Of a stretch of 64,000 nucleotides of DNA, positions 32,205-42,305 are shown piece by piece (position 1 is the stretch's first letter; each line of letters starts with the position of its first letter). The notes beneath the pieces were generated by a model, which had not been told where the DNA came from, searched no databases, and saw only the letters and a list, made by a program, of their open reading frames with translations. The position numbers and the translations under genes were made by a program. The DNA is from an uncultured Muribaculaceae bacterium (GTDB lineage: Bacteria; Bacteroidota; Bacteroidia; Bacteroidales; Muribaculaceae): the NCBI GenBank assembly GCA_910579675.1, contig CAJTUF010000013.1:20950-84949 (forward strand), in the 5' to 3' direction.

Positions 32205-35200
32205 ATGAGGAAAAAGTATCAGAATCCCCTGTTGAGCGCCGCTATCATAGCAATGGCGGCTCCCGCGGCCATTGCCGCACCCGGGGCTGAACCTATGGCT
32301 GTTGTGGCTCCCCAGCCTCAGGCCAACTGCACCGGTACAGTTGTCGACAACACCGGCGAAGCCATGATCGGCGCTACCGTCAGGGCTGCCAACGACCCCA
32401 AGATTGCGAGTATGACCAATGTCGACGGTCAGTTTACCCTGAAAAACGTCAAGCCCGGCACCACCATCGTTGTGTCGTATATCGGCTACAAGGATGCCAC
32501 CGCCGTATGGAACGGCCAGCCCCTCGCTATAACCCTTGAGCCTGCTTCGTCGAGCCTCGACGAGGTTGTCGTGCTCGGTTATAACACCCAGAGCCGCGAG
32601 AGCCTCACCGGCGCTCTCTCTGTGGTGAAGGACGACAAACTCAAGGATGTCACCTCACCCTCGCTCACCAATATGCTCAACGGCAAGGCTGCCGGCGTAT
32701 ATGTAGCCAGCGGTTCCGGCCAGCCCGGCTCCGGCGGTGCTGTCGTGATCCGCGGTCAGGCCTCTCTCTCCGGCTCCACCGCTCCTATCTGGATCATCGA
32801 CGGTGTCAATGTAGGCACCTCGGCAGGCGACCTCAACCCCGACGACGTTGCCTCGATCACTCTTCTTAAAGACGCCGCCTCGACTGCCATCTACGGTGCC
32901 GACGGTGCAAACGGTGTTGTTGTCGTGACCACTAAGAAGGGTTCCGACGGCACCATGAATGTATCAGCATCTGCCAAGTTCGGTATCTCAAGGCTCAACA
33001 ACGGCCGCATGGAGGTGATGAACGGCGCCGAGCTCTACGACTATTATAGCTCGATGCAGGGTGCAGAGAAGCTCCAGACAATCGCCATGTGGACCCCCGA
33101 GCTCCGCAACCGCGACTACGACTGGTGGAACGCCAACACCCACACCGGCTTCGCCCAGGACTATCATATATCTGTATCGGGTGGCAACGAGAAGCTCCGC
33201 TCCTATTTCTCGCTCGGCTACTACGATGAAGATGGCGCCGTGAAGGGCTATTCGTACAACAAGTACAGCTTCCGCGCTTCGACCGACTTCCGCCCCGCCA
33301 AGTGGATCAGCATCCGCCCCACAATCACAGGCTCAAAGCGTAAGATCAACGACCGCCAGCGCTCCGTGACCGATATGTACTCCAAGATGCCGTGGGATAG
33401 CCCATATCTCGAAGACGGCTCCCTTGCTCCCCACCGCTACAGCGGCTGGTGGAACGCTTCGGCCACCAACAACCTGCTCGACCTCAGCTACGGCAACTAT
33501 GGTCAGAACCAGAACTACGAATTCAACGGCAACTTCGACTTCGATATCTACATCACCGACTGGCTCACATTCCAGAGCGTGAATGCCTATCGCTACAACA
33601 CCTATCGCTACCACGGCTACACCGATCCCCGCTCAAGCAGCGGCGAGGGCGTGCAGGGTCGCATAAGTGAGAACTCGCAGAGCTGGACACGCAAGTCGAC
33701 CAACCAGAAGTTCCTTATCAACAAGACCTTCGGCGACAAGCACAAACTCAACGGTCTTATCGCTTATGAGTACCGCGACTATACCTACAACTGGATCGAG
33801 GGCGTAGGCACCGGCTTCATCCCCGGCTTCCAGATCCTCTCCGTAACCGCCAAGCCCGAAACTGTAGGCGGCTCCATCAGCCAGGAGGCAGTCAGCTCCT
33901 ACTTCACCAAGTGGAACTACATGTACGACAACAAGTACCTCCTCGACGCATCGTTCCGCCGCGACGGCGCCTCCAACCTCGGCCAGCGCTGGGGCAACCT
34001 CTGGAGTGTCAGCGCCGGTTGGGTAATGAACCGCGAGAACTGGTTTACCGCACAGTGGGTCGACTACTTCAAGCTCCGCGCTTCCTACGGCTCTGTCGGC
34101 AACCGCCCCACCAGCCTCTATCCCCAGTATGACCTCTATAGCGTAGGCGTGAAATACGACGGCGCTGCTGGTGCCCTCATCAGCGTGATCGGTAATAAGG
34201 ATCTCACCTGGGAGCGTACATTTACCTTCGACGTGGGCTTCGATGCCAACTTCTTCAACGAGCGCCTCCGCACTTCGTTTGACTTCTACATCAAAAACAC
34301 CGACAACATCCTCTACAACGTGCCTGTTACCGGCCTCGTGGGTGTGACCTCCATCTACCGCAACGTGGGCAAGATGCGCAACACCGGCGTCGAGCTCAAC
34401 ATCGGCGGCGACATCATCACCACCCAAGACTGGACATGGACCATGGACCTCAACCTGGCCCACAACGCCAATGAGCTCCGCGACCTCTATCCCCAGAGCA
34501 ATGGCGACGGCACCTCGTCGGTACGTCCTGTGATCATCGGCGACGGCACCGGCATTGCCGGCTCGATCAGCCGTATCCTTGAAGTGGGCGAACCTATCGA
34601 CACTTACTATGGCCGCGAATGGGGCGGCGTCGATCCCGAAGACGGTACCCCGATGTGGTACATGACCGACGAAAACGGCAACCGCGTACTCACCCACAAG
34701 TATGCCGAGGCCGACGAAGTGAAGCTCGGCACCTTCAACCCCAAGGTGTTTGGCGCTCTCAACACCTCGCTCCGCTGGAAAGCCCTCGACCTCAACGCCA
34801 GCTTCGGTTTCTCCATCGGTGGCAAGATCTACAACTACTCGCGTCTGGAATATGACTCCGACGGTGCCTACACCGACCGCAACCAGATGAAGCTTCAGGA
34901 TGGTTGGACCCGTTGGGAAAAACCCGGCGATATCGCCACTCACCCCCGCGCAGTCTACAACAACACCGACCAGGGCAACAAGGCTTCGAGCCGCTATCTC
35001 GAAAACAGCGACTACCTCAAGCTCCGCTCGCTCACCCTCGGCTACTCGATCCCCACTCCCCAGAACTGGGGCATCCGCAACCTCCGCGTAAGCCTCTCGG
35101 CCGAAAACCTCTTCTGCATCACCAAATATTCAGGTGTTGATCCCGAGCTCCCCGCTTCCGGCGGCTCAGTCATGGGTTCTACCGGCCCCGGCGTCTACCC

Positions 35201-35243
35201 CTCCGTACGTCGCTTCTCGCTCGGTCTTAACCTCTCGTTCTGA
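32205..35243 (+). CDS. SusC/RagA-type TonB-linked outer membrane receptor
   Basis: 1012 residues. Signal peptide (residues 1-25, AAPAAIAAPG), then a CarboxypepD-reg-like beta domain (residues about 42-115, GTVVDNTGEAMIGATVRA ... TTIVVSYIGYKDA), a TonB-box-like link (SLDEVVVLGYNTQSRESLTG), the plug domain (LNPDDVASITLLKDAASTAIYG) and a barrel that ends in ...RRFSLGLNLSF with a terminal Phe. It imports a glycan or peptide across the outer membrane with energy from TonB, covered by the SusD lid encoded 41 bp downstream. No glycoside hydrolase, sulfatase or peptidase gene is attached, so the substrate is open. Confidence 0.96.
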   Translation: MRKKYQNPLLSAAIIAMAAPAAIAAPGAEPMAVVAPQPQANCTGTVVDNTGEAMIGATVRAANDPKIASMTNVDGQFTLKNVKPGTTIVVSYIGYKDATAVWNGQPLAITLEPASSSLDEVVVLGYNTQSRESLTGALSVVKDDKLKDVTSPSLTNMLNGKAAGVYVASGSGQPGSGGAVVIRGQASLSGSTAPIWIIDGVNVGTSAGDLNPDDVASITLLKDAASTAIYGADGANGVVVVTTKKGSDGTMNVSASAKFGISRLNNGRMEVMNGAELYDYYSSMQGAEKLQTIAMWTPELRNRDYDWWNANTHTGFAQDYHISVSGGNEKLRSYFSLGYYDEDGAVKGYSYNKYSFRASTDFRPAKWISIRPTITGSKRKINDRQRSVTDMYSKMPWDSPYLEDGSLAPHRYSGWWNASATNNLLDLSYGNYGQNQNYEFNGNFDFDIYITDWLTFQSVNAYRYNTYRYHGYTDPRSSSGEGVQGRISENSQSWTRKSTNQKFLINKTFGDKHKLNGLIAYEYRDYTYNWIEGVGTGFIPGFQILSVTAKPETVGGSISQEAVSSYFTKWNYMYDNKYLLDASFRRDGASNLGQRWGNLWSVSAGWVMNRENWFTAQWVDYFKLRASYGSVGNRPTSLYPQYDLYSVGVKYDGAAGALISVIGNKDLTWERTFTFDVGFDANFFNERLRTSFDFYIKNTDNILYNVPVTGLVGVTSIYRNVGKMRNTGVELNIGGDIITTQDWTWTMDLNLAHNANELRDLYPQSNGDGTSSVRPVIIGDGTGIAGSISRILEVGEPIDTYYGREWGGVDPEDGTPMWYMTDENGNRVLTHKYAEADEVKLGTFNPKVFGALNTSLRWKALDLNASFGFSIGGKIYNYSRLEYDSDGAYTDRNQMKLQDGWTRWEKPGDIATHPRAVYNNTDQGNKASSRYLENSDYLKLRSLTLGYSIPTPQNWGIRNLRVSLSAENLFCITKYSGVDPELPASGGSVMGSTGPGVYPSVRRFSLGLNLSF

Positions 35244-35284
35244 TCTCAATCTGTCAAACACCCAGAATCATCCTATCAACAACA

Positions 35285-37009
35285 ATGAAAAAAGCTAAAT
35301 ATATATTTCTGGCTGCCGCCGCTGCCATGGCTCTCTCGCAGAGCTCCTGTAATGTGGAGCGCCTGCCCTACGGCTCCATGGCTACCGACCAGATCCAGCA
35401 GAATCCCGACAACTACCTCGACGCCTTGATGAACGGCGCCTATGCACAGCTCGGCTCATGGAGCGACCCGATGCACCGCTGCGGCGAATATGCCGGTGAC
35501 AACGTTGCCATCCGCGGTTACTCGACCGACGCCTTCTTCGAGTTCATCTCCTACGCCCGCACACCCAACAACTATCGTCTCGACCAGTTCTGGAACTCAG
35601 GCTACAAGGCCATCGCCCAGGTGTCAAACATCATCAATATGTTTGAGGAGGGTCAGAGCGCAAGCGTTGACCAGTGTCTCGGCGAGTGCTACTACATGCG
35701 CGGAATGCTCTACTTCTACTTCGTCCGCGCCTATGGCCGCCCCTACTATCAGGCTGCCGACCGCAACCTCGGCGTGCCCGTCGTAAACGGTACCCCCGAC
35801 AACATCCTCAGCTCCGACTTCTTCCTCTCCGACCGCAAGACCGTGAAGGAAAACTATGAGCTCATCATCGCCGACCTCGAGAAGGCCGCCCAGCTCATGA
35901 ACGAGGATAAGGGCGCATCGCGTCCCTCGGTTGGCGCCGCCAACGCCCTCCTCTCGCGTGTCTACCTCTACATGAGCGGCACCTATGAGAACCCCAACAC
36001 CCAGTATGCCCAGAAGGCTATTGAATATGCCTCGAAGGTTATCGACTCGGGCGACTATCAGCTCCGTAGCCGTGAGAGCATCATGGAGTATATCAAACCT
36101 GCTCCCGACGCAAACCCCGAAGCCATCTTCGCCGTTAAGCGCATCGCTTCAGAGTACTCCGGATTTGACCACTACTATGGCGTAGGCGGCATGTATGCCA
36201 ACATCGGCGGCATGGGTTGGGGCGAGATGTTTGCCTCGCAGAAGTATATGGATCTCCTCGACGAGACCGGCCGCAACGACTGGCGCAACGATAAGTTTGT
36301 CGACGCCCGCGCAGCATATATCGAACCCACCTATCAGGATAAGGAAGTGGCCCGCTTCACTTTCGTTTCCGACAATGGCGACGTGAACTACGCTCAGCTC
36401 GATATCACCCGCAACGGCGTAGGCAACATCACCGCCAAGGATGGCGACGACACCTATCAGCTCACCCCCGTCGACGTTGACCAGGAGATCTACACCATCA
36501 ACTACAAGGGTCAGACCTGCAAGGCCTACATCGACAACTTCATCACCCTCAACCGCGCCAACCCGCAGTTCTACATCAACAAGCAGAGCCGCGAGACTGA
36601 GGACAGCCACCTCTTCTCGCCCATGATCTCCCGCCTCGGCGAGATCTATCTGAACCGCGCTGAGGCTTATGCCAAGCTCGGCCAGTATGGCAACGCTCTT
36701 GCCGACCTCAACACCATCCGTACCCGCTCGATCGTCGACGGTGCCTACGACTCGCTCGACGCCACAAACGCTGCCGAGCGCATAGAGAAAGAGCGCACCC
36801 TTGAACTCGCCTTCGAGGCCGAGCGCAGCTACGATGTGTTCCGCAACGGTGGCCTCCTCACCCGCCACTATCCCGGTGCCCACACCCAGAGCATCGAAGT
36901 TCCCGCCACCGACTACCGCGTTGTTTACTACATTCCTCAGAATGCCATCAACGCTTATCCCGGTGTCATCACCCAGAACCCCACCAGCGACGCCGGTGTG
37001 ATCCTCTGA
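35285..37009 (+). CDS. SusD/RagB-type surface lipoprotein
   Basis: 574 residues. Lipoprotein signal with lipid Cys22 (LSQSSCNVERL). The SusD fold shows in the TPR-like helices: DQFWNSGYKAIAQVSNIINMFEE, CYYMRGMLYFYFVRAYGRPYY, GAANALLSRVYLYMSGTYEN, and near the end SRLGEIYLNRAEAYAKLGQYGNALADLNTIRTRS with ERTLELAFEAERSYDVFRNG. It is the ligand-binding lid of the SusC pore just upstream, expressed with it. The C-terminus is normal, and a hairpin terminator follows. Confidence 0.95.
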   Translation: MKKAKYIFLAAAAAMALSQSSCNVERLPYGSMATDQIQQNPDNYLDALMNGAYAQLGSWSDPMHRCGEYAGDNVAIRGYSTDAFFEFISYARTPNNYRLDQFWNSGYKAIAQVSNIINMFEEGQSASVDQCLGECYYMRGMLYFYFVRAYGRPYYQAADRNLGVPVVNGTPDNILSSDFFLSDRKTVKENYELIIADLEKAAQLMNEDKGASRPSVGAANALLSRVYLYMSGTYENPNTQYAQKAIEYASKVIDSGDYQLRSRESIMEYIKPAPDANPEAIFAVKRIASEYSGFDHYYGVGGMYANIGGMGWGEMFASQKYMDLLDETGRNDWRNDKFVDARAAYIEPTYQDKEVARFTFVSDNGDVNYAQLDITRNGVGNITAKDGDDTYQLTPVDVDQEIYTINYKGQTCKAYIDNFITLNRANPQFYINKQSRETEDSHLFSPMISRLGEIYLNRAEAYAKLGQYGNALADLNTIRTRSIVDGAYDSLDATNAAERIEKERTLELAFEAERSYDVFRNGGLLTRHYPGAHTQSIEVPATDYRVVYYIPQNAINAYPGVITQNPTSDAGVIL

Positions 37010-37034
37010 TTGATACTTTAGGTTTTTAGATAGA

Positions 37035-37076
37035 TGCGCCCCGATGCTCGAGAGAGAGCACCGGGGCGCATTTTGT
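37035..37076 (+). terminator. Rho-independent terminator of susCD
   Basis: Arms 37035-37049 and 37056-37070 pair over 15 bp with one mismatch around a 6-base loop, followed by TTTTGT. Confidence 0.85.
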
Positions 37077-37106
37077 CTATGCCACGGCTGACGGAATGGG
37101 AGTGCC

Positions 37107-37640
37107 TCAACGCTTGATGACCGACAGCCCGAAGAGTCCGCGCCCAACCGGTATGGCAATCGTGTCGCCAAGGTGGGTGGCCGAGTAGCGGGCGCGGTCG
37201 AGATGGATAGGCTTGCGCCATCCGCCGGGAAGCGACACCTCCATGTAGTAGACCTTGTAGGGCTCACCCTTGACATATCGGTTGCGCCCCACACGCTTGC
37301 TGCGGTGGTGGGTCTCGGTGTAGAGACGCTCCACCACTGCCCTCTCCGTGTGAAGACTCGACTTCGACACGAAGCAGAAATTGAGAGCATAAAACAACGC
37401 CATTGCAACCCCCGTGGCCAAAACGACATGGCACAATGGAGGCAGCCACCCGAAACGGCTCCCGACAACACGGCGCCAGAGTCGCGCCGCAAGTGGATAG
37501 GACACCACTGCCAACGCCAGACAGGCCAGCGCGGGGCCCCATGGATTGACCAGCGTGATGGTGGCAAATCCGAGGGCGGCTCCATAGGCCATCATTGTCA
37601 GCATCACAATTACAACTATTGTCACTGAATGTTTGCGCAT
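37107..37640 (-). CDS. Membrane protein of unknown function
   Basis: 177 residues from MRKHSVTIVVIVML; a frame starting at 37682 is longer but less likely. Three hydrophobic segments occupy the first 100 residues (SVTIVVIVMLTMMAYGAALG, PWGPALACLALAVVSYPLAA, LPPLCHVVLATGVAMALFYA). The rest is soluble and basic (THHRSKRVGRNRYVKGEPY), ending with a small beta-rich part (DTIAIPVGRGLFGLSVIKR). No family recognised. The M48 protease promoter on the opposite strand lies over its first codons, so the two genes are divergent and may interfere with each other. Confidence 0.6.
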   Translation of the reverse strand: MRKHSVTIVVIVMLTMMAYGAALGFATITLVNPWGPALACLALAVVSYPLAARLWRRVVGSRFGWLPPLCHVVLATGVAMALFYALNFCFVSKSSLHTERAVVERLYTETHHRSKRVGRNRYVKGEPYKVYYMEVSLPGGWRKPIHLDRARYSATHLGDTIAIPVGRGLFGLSVIKR

Positions 37641-37663
37641 CTTTGATCTTAGTATTAATTTTG
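37632..37663 (+). promoter_or_regulatory. Promoter of the M48 protease gene
   Basis: TTTG (37632-37635), 20 bp, TAATTTTG (37656-37663), 46 bp before the chosen start at 37709. Confidence 0.75.
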
Positions 37664-37708
37664 CACTGCAATTCTGAAGCAAAATTAGCTAAAATCGATC
37701 ATACGGAA

Positions 37709-38521
37709 ATGAAAAAGACATTCATCTATCTCTTTGTAGCCGCGATTGCAGCTCTCGCTCCCGCCAATATCTCGGCTCAGTTCAAACTCGGTCGCGCTAT
37801 CCAAGGCGCTGCCAAGGCCGCCCAGGCCTTCACCCTCACCGATCAGCAGATGGCCGCTTATGTGAAGGAATCGGTCGACTGGATGGACAAGAACAATCCC
37901 GTGGCCGCCGACGACGATCCCTATGCCATTCGTCTCAAGAAGCTCACCGAAGGCATAACCGACGCCGATGGCATACCTCTCAACTTCAAGGTCTACAAGG
38001 TGATCGACGTCAATGCCTTCGCATGCCCAGACGGCAGTGTGAGAGTGTTTTCGTCGTTAATGGACATAATGAACGACGATGAACTCCTCGGCATCATAGG
38101 CCATGAGATAGGCCATGTGGTGAAGCGCCACTCCAAAAACGGCTTCAAGCAGCAGCTCCTCACCGGCGCACTCAAAGATGCCGTGGCTTCAAGCGGCGGT
38201 GTGGCAGCGAAGCTCACCGACTCGCAGCTCGGCACCCTCGGCGAGGGTCTTATCGGCGCCAAATACTCGCAGAAGCAGGAGAAAGAAGCCGACGACTGCG
38301 GCTACGACTTCCTCGTGGCCAACGGTAAGAATCCCTGGGGTATGGTTATGTCGTTTGAGAAATTCCTCAACATGGAGGCTCAATCGGGCGTGAAGGCCGG
38401 TATGGTCGACCGTATGTTCAGCTCCCACCCCGACACTCAGGCACGCATCAATGCCATGACCGCCCGCTGCCAGAAGGATGGCTACGAGCGTCCCGCCGCC
38501 ACCGAGGGCGCCGCTGAATGA
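37709..38521 (+). CDS. Exported M48-family zinc metallopeptidase
   Basis: 270 residues from ATG 37709, giving a clean signal peptide (MKKTFIYLFVAAIAALAPANISAQ) and placing the start after the promoter. The zinc site is GHEIGHVVKRHSK (His132, Glu133, His136); the third ligand is expected in QEKEADDCGYDFLV. FACPDGSVRVFSSLMDIM is typical of periplasmic M48 proteins such as LoiP/YcaL (BepA-like without TPRs). Likely a quality-control protease at the envelope. It ends at a strong terminator. Confidence 0.9.
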   Translation: MKKTFIYLFVAAIAALAPANISAQFKLGRAIQGAAKAAQAFTLTDQQMAAYVKESVDWMDKNNPVAADDDPYAIRLKKLTEGITDADGIPLNFKVYKVIDVNAFACPDGSVRVFSSLMDIMNDDELLGIIGHEIGHVVKRHSKNGFKQQLLTGALKDAVASSGGVAAKLTDSQLGTLGEGLIGAKYSQKQEKEADDCGYDFLVANGKNPWGMVMSFEKFLNMEAQSGVKAGMVDRMFSSHPDTQARINAMTARCQKDGYERPAATEGAAE

Positions 38522-38539
38522 CCGGCCCGCCAAAACTGA

Positions 38540-38588
38540 AAAAAACGCGCCCCGCAGCCCAACATTAAGGCCGCGGGGCGCGTTTTTT
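38540..38588 (+). terminator. Rho-independent terminator of the M48 gene
   Basis: Perfect 16-bp pairing: A6 then CGCGCCCCGC (38540-38555) with GCGGGGCGCG then T6 (38573-38588), 17-base loop. The next gene's start codon comes 5 bases later. Confidence 0.92.
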
Positions 38589-38592
38589 AAGC

Positions 38593-39927
38593 ATGCCCAT
38601 CAGTTCGTCCCATATGCCTCTGATCGACTTCCTGCGCCGCAATGCAGCGCGGAGAGGTCCATTTGTCCTGGTATGTTTCATTCTTGGGCTGATGGCAGGA
38701 AGCGGAGCGTTTATGCTCAAGCGCCTCACCGCGCTCATCTCGCGTCTGGCCACCGACGGGGTGGCCGCCGATACAATACCGTGGCGGTTCCTATGGCTCC
38801 CGATCGTGGGGGTGGTGTTGGCCGGCATTCTGCAGCGCTACATAGTCAGGCAACCGCTCGACCACGGCACCCGGCGCATCAACGAAGCCCTGCGCTCGCG
38901 GGGTTGCCGCATCGCCCCTTCCACCATTCTCTCGCCTATAGCAGGCGCATCATTCACCCTCGGGCTCGGCGGATCGGCCGGATCAGAAGGCCCGATAGCC
39001 TATGCGTCGGCTGCCATGGGGAGCAATCTCGGGCGCCTGTTGGGAATGCCGCCGCGCCTCATGGCCGCACTTGTGGCAATAGGAGGCGGAGCAGGTATCG
39101 CAGGTATATTCAAGTCGCCAGTGGGAGGATTTTTCTTTGCCATAGAGGTACTGTCTGTCGAGCTGTCGGGCATAAGCATCGTCGGGCTGGCCGTGGCTTG
39201 CATCACGGCGGGCATGACAGCCTTCGTGCTCAGCGGCTTCACTCCCGATGTAGTGTTCAGCCACATCCCGCCACTTGAGCCACGGCTACTGCTATGGGCC
39301 CTTCCGCTCGGTGTGGTGTGCGGGCTCTATTCCATCTACTATTCATTTATCGGCAACCGGATAGGGCGCTTCTACACCACCATGCGCCATCCTGCTCTGA
39401 AGTGGGTGGCCTCGGGCATGTCGATAGGTCTGCTGATATTCGCTCTGCCGTCGCTCTACGGCGAGGGTTACGGAGTGATAGCCCGCATCCTCGACGGCCA
39501 CGGCATAGAGGCCCTGACCTACGGTAGCATCATCGGAATGATTGGCCATATGTCGCCCCTCGCCACCCTGCTGCTCCTCAGCGGAGCGGCTGCGCTGGTC
39601 AAGAGCATTGCCTCGGCATCGACCAACGATGGCGGCGGCGTGGCGGGCGATTTCGCCCCAACGATATTTGCCGGAGCGGTGGTGGGATTTTTCTTCGCCG
39701 CAGTAGCTACTATGGCAACTCATGCCGATGTGTCACTTCCGGCTCTCGTGCTCATGGCCATGGGCGGAGTGATGGCTGGAGCTGTCAGGGCTCCGCTTAT
39801 GGCCATGTTTATTGTGGCTGAGATGACCGGAGCCTACTCCCTGCTGCTGCCGGTGGCATTGACAGCCACCTTGTCGTATCTTATCGTGAAGCTGGCCTCT
39901 CTCAGAAGCGCGCGCAGCGGCTCATGA
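38593..39927 (+). CDS. ClC-type chloride channel/exchanger
   Basis: 444 residues with about ten membrane segments. [22 protein letters not shown] holds the gating glutamate Glu132 (GxEGP), then [24 protein letters not shown], and the third selectivity loop [17 protein letters not shown]. Presence of the gating glutamate is compatible with either H+/Cl- exchange or a channel. There are no C-terminal CBS domains. An alternative start is the second Met (38614). The start follows the M48 terminator by 5 bases with no visible promoter. Its last 26 bp overlap the 3' end of aroC on the other strand. Confidence 0.9.
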   Translation: MPISSSHMPLIDFLRRNAARRGPFVLVCFILGLMAGSGAFMLKRLTALISRLATDGVAADTIPWRFLWLPIVGVVLAGILQRYIVRQPLDHGTRRINEALRSRGCRIAPSTILSPIAGASFTLGLGGSAGSEGPIAYASAAMGSNLGRLLGMPPRLMAALVAIGGGAGIAGIFKSPVGGFFFAIEVLSVELSGISIVGLAVACITAGMTAFVLSGFTPDVVFSHIPPLEPRLLLWALPLGVVCGLYSIYYSFIGNRIGRFYTTMRHPALKWVASGMSIGLLIFALPSLYGEGYGVIARILDGHGIEALTYGSIIGMIGHMSPLATLLLLSGAAALVKSIASASTNDGGGVAGDFAPTIFAGAVVGFFFAAVATMATHADVSLPALVLMAMGGVMAGAVRAPLMAMFIVAEMTGAYSLLLPVALTATLSYLIVKLASLRSARSGS

Positions 39928-40984
39928 GAGCGGCGTCGAGAATAGTGAGTGCCGCCATAGCCTCGACCACCGGCACCGCACGTGCCACCACACACGGGTC
40001 GTGGCGCCCGCGCGCTCTCAACACAGTGGGCTCACCACCGTCGGTGATGGTCGGCACATCGCGCAGCAGAGTGGCCACAGGTTTGAACGCCACCCTGAAA
40101 TAAATGTCGGCTCCATTGCTTATGCCCCCCTGGATGCCTCCCGAATGGTTGGCGGCAAAGCTGATGCTCCCGTCGACCGGGTCGATCTCAAAGGGGTCGA
40201 TGGCCTCGCTGCCGCGCATGGATGCTCCGGCAAATCCCATTCCGTAGTCAAATCCCTTGGCGGCATTGATGCCGAGCATGGCGGCCCCGAGCATAGCGTG
40301 GAGCTTGCCAAACACCGGATCGCCCAATCCTGCAGGACAGCCCTTGACCACACACTCCACGATTCCGCCTATAGTGTCGCCATCGGCTTTCACCTCCTTG
40401 ATCAGCTCGATCATGCGCGAGGCAGTGGCCGGATCAGGACACCGCACTATATTGCTGTCTATTACAGCCGGATCGTAAGCGTCGTAAGGGAGGGGGAGCT
40501 CTATATCGCCCACGCTGCGGGTGAAAGCATAAATGGATATGCCCATCCTGTCGAGTGCCTGCGCCGCTATCGCACCGGCGGCCACACGCGCCACGGTCTC
40601 ACGGGCGCTTGATCGACCCCCTCCGCGGTGGTCACGGATGCCATAGCGGGCTGTATAAGTATAGTCGGCATGGCTCGGACGGAATGTGTGGGCCATATTG
40701 TCGTAGTCGGAGGAGTGATGGTCGGCATTGCGCACCTCAAATGCAATCGGGGTGCCGGTGGTCACGCCGTCGAGCAATCCAGATAGAATCTCCACCCGGT
40801 CGGCCTCGGCGCGGGCAGTAGTGATGGCGCTCTGGCCGGGGCGACGGCGATCGAGCGCCCGCTGAACCGATTTGATGTCGATGGCCACTCCGGCCGGCAT
40901 GCCGTCGAGGATGCCGCCCACGGCGGCTCCATGGCTCTCCCCATAGGTGGTGAGGCGTAAGATGGTTCCAAAAGTATTACTCAT
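39902..40984 (-). CDS. aroC: Chorismate synthase
   Basis: 360 residues from [32 protein letters not shown], the classic N-terminus; the longer frame lies inside ybaK. Last step of the shikimate pathway, making chorismate from EPSP with reduced FMN. Further blocks: [65 protein letters not shown] and [16 protein letters not shown]. The start overlaps the end of ybaK by 8 bp, so the two are translated as a pair. Confidence 0.96.
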   Translation of the reverse strand: MSNTFGTILRLTTYGESHGAAVGGILDGMPAGVAIDIKSVQRALDRRRPGQSAITTARAEADRVEILSGLLDGVTTGTPIAFEVRNADHHSSDYDNMAHTFRPSHADYTYTARYGIRDHRGGGRSSARETVARVAAGAIAAQALDRMGISIYAFTRSVGDIELPLPYDAYDPAVIDSNIVRCPDPATASRMIELIKEVKADGDTIGGIVECVVKGCPAGLGDPVFGKLHAMLGAAMLGINAAKGFDYGMGFAGASMRGSEAIDPFEIDPVDGSISFAANHSGGIQGGISNGADIYFRVAFKPVATLLRDVPTITDGGEPTVLRARGRHDPCVVARAVPVVEAMAALTILDAALMSRCARF

Positions 40985-41477
40985 TGTCGGGCGATGTGGA
41001 TATATCCTGAAAAGAGGCGCGCGCCACGGCGGCCAGATCGGCCGGAGAGATCTCGGCCTGAAGACCGCGCACTCCGGCGCTGACATAGATGGTGTCGAAA
41101 CCGGTGGCTGTGGCGTCGATAAATGTAGGGAAATGCTTTTTCATGCCTATGGGCGAGCAGCCGCCGCGTATGTAGCCCGTGAGGGGCAGCAGCTCCTTCA
41201 TGGCTATCAGCTCGGCTTTCTTGTCGCCCGCGGCCTTGGCCGCTTTCTTGAGATCGACCTCGCGGTTGCCCGGCACGACACACACAAAGTGGCCCGTGCG
41301 CTCGCCATGGAGCACTATGGTCTTGAACACGCGGCGGATATCCTCGCCCAGCTCCTCTGCCACATGGGCTGCGGCAAGATCGTCGGGATCAACGGTATAG
41401 GGGATCAGCCGATAGGCCACGCCGGCCTTGTCGAGCAGGCGCGCCGCATTGGTCTTGTTGATTTTCTGCTGGCTCAT
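40977..41477 (-). CDS. ybaK: Cys-tRNA(Pro)/Cys-tRNA(Cys) deacylase
   Basis: 166 residues from [23 protein letters not shown] start at 41498 exists but would place the ATG upstream of the -7 box. YbaK/EbsC editing domain: catalytic-site lysine region [58 protein letters not shown] and [15 protein letters not shown]. It clears Cys mischarged on tRNA-Pro. Placed directly before aroC with an 8-bp overlap. Confidence 0.9.
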   Translation of the reverse strand: MSQQKINKTNAARLLDKAGVAYRLIPYTVDPDDLAAAHVAEELGEDIRRVFKTIVLHGERTGHFVCVVPGNREVDLKKAAKAAGDKKAELIAMKELLPLTGYIRGGCSPIGMKKHFPTFIDATATGFDTIYVSAGVRGLQAEISPADLAAVARASFQDISTSPDNE

Positions 41478-41485
41478 ATCATCTG

Positions 41486-41493
41486 CAAAGGTA
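41486..41493 (-). promoter_or_regulatory. -7 box of the ybaK-aroC unit
   Basis: TACCTTTG on the minus strand, ending 8 bp before the ybaK start at 41477. No TTG is seen at the expected distance. If functional, the transcript would have almost no leader. Confidence 0.5.
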
Positions 41494-41561
41494 AGCATTT
41501 ATTTTGGCGGGAGAGCCGCCGCAGCGCAATAATCGCGCCCGGGCGACGTTATGTTTTTACG

Positions 41562-42305
41562 ATGAACCGACGATGCCTGAATATCATGCAGCTCATGCGG
41601 AGGCCCCTGACAGTGCTTCTGCTGATGATCTGCTGCCTTTCCGCCGAGGGCCAGAGGCGCAACGACAAGGTGCTCAACCGCCCCTATGCCGACAATAGGG
41701 CATGGCATCTCGGATTTGGCGTAGGGGTGCAGACTCTCGATCTCGCCTTTACCCACAATGGCTTCACAGCACCCGACGGCAGCACATGGTTTATGGAGCA
41801 ACCATCGTTTTCGCCCGGCTTCAATGTCAACTTCCTCATCGACTTCCGCCTCTCCAACTATTTCAACCTCCGACTGTCGCCGGGGATGTATTTCGGCAAC
41901 CGCGAGGTGAAGATGGTCGACACCACCCTCGGAGGCGAAGATGGCCAGAATATCAAATCGACCTTCGTGGCCCTGCCAGTCGATCTGCGATTCTCGGCAA
42001 TACGATACGGCAATGTCAAGCCCTATCTCACGGCGGGAGCCATGGCTGTGGCCGACGTCGCTAAGAAACGCGACGACTATCTGCGTCTCAAGACCTTCGA
42101 CGCTTATCTCACCATAGGCTTCGGCTGCGACTTCTACCTGCCCTATTTCAAACTGAGCCCCGAGCTGAAATTCTGCTTCGGTCTCAGCGACATACTCCAG
42201 CACAAGCGTCCTGACCTCGACGAGAATCCGGCCGCGCAAAAGTTCACCCAATCGCTCTCCAAGGCTACGTCGTCGATGGTGATACTCACATTTTACTTTG
42301 AATGA
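41562..42305 (+). CDS. porT: Type IX secretion outer-membrane protein PorT
   Basis: 247 residues. Start chosen at ATG 41562; 41586 or 41598 are possible and would shorten the segment before the hydrophobic core (RRPLTVLLLMICCLSAEGQ). The mature part is an outer-membrane beta-barrel of the PorT type: NRAWHLGFGVGVQTLDLAF, FNVNFLIDFRLSNYFNLRLSPGMYFG, STFVALPVDLRFSA, KPYLTAGAMAVAD, and a last strand ending MVILTFYFE. PorT is needed for type IX secretion in Porphyromonas. Its stop overlaps porP by 4 bp, so it heads the por operon here. Confidence 0.82.
   Translation: MNRRCLNIMQLMRRPLTVLLLMICCLSAEGQRRNDKVLNRPYADNRAWHLGFGVGVQTLDLAFTHNGFTAPDGSTWFMEQPSFSPGFNVNFLIDFRLSNYFNLRLSPGMYFGNREVKMVDTTLGGEDGQNIKSTFVALPVDLRFSAIRYGNVKPYLTAGAMAVADVAKKRDDYLRLKTFDAYLTIGFGCDFYLPYFKLSPELKFCFGLSDILQHKRPDLDENPAAQKFTQSLSKATSSMVILTFYFE

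Noticed and set aside
33633..34943. 436-residue frame opposite susC
   Set aside because: Antisense to the conserved SusC barrel region; no start context or domain.
32205..37009. A full polysaccharide utilisation locus
   Set aside because: Only the SusC/SusD pair is present; flanking genes are housekeeping or unrelated and no regulator or enzyme is attached.
36149..37585. 478-residue frame opposite susD and beyond
   Set aside because: Runs across susD, its terminator and into the opposite frame of another gene; composition is antisense-like.
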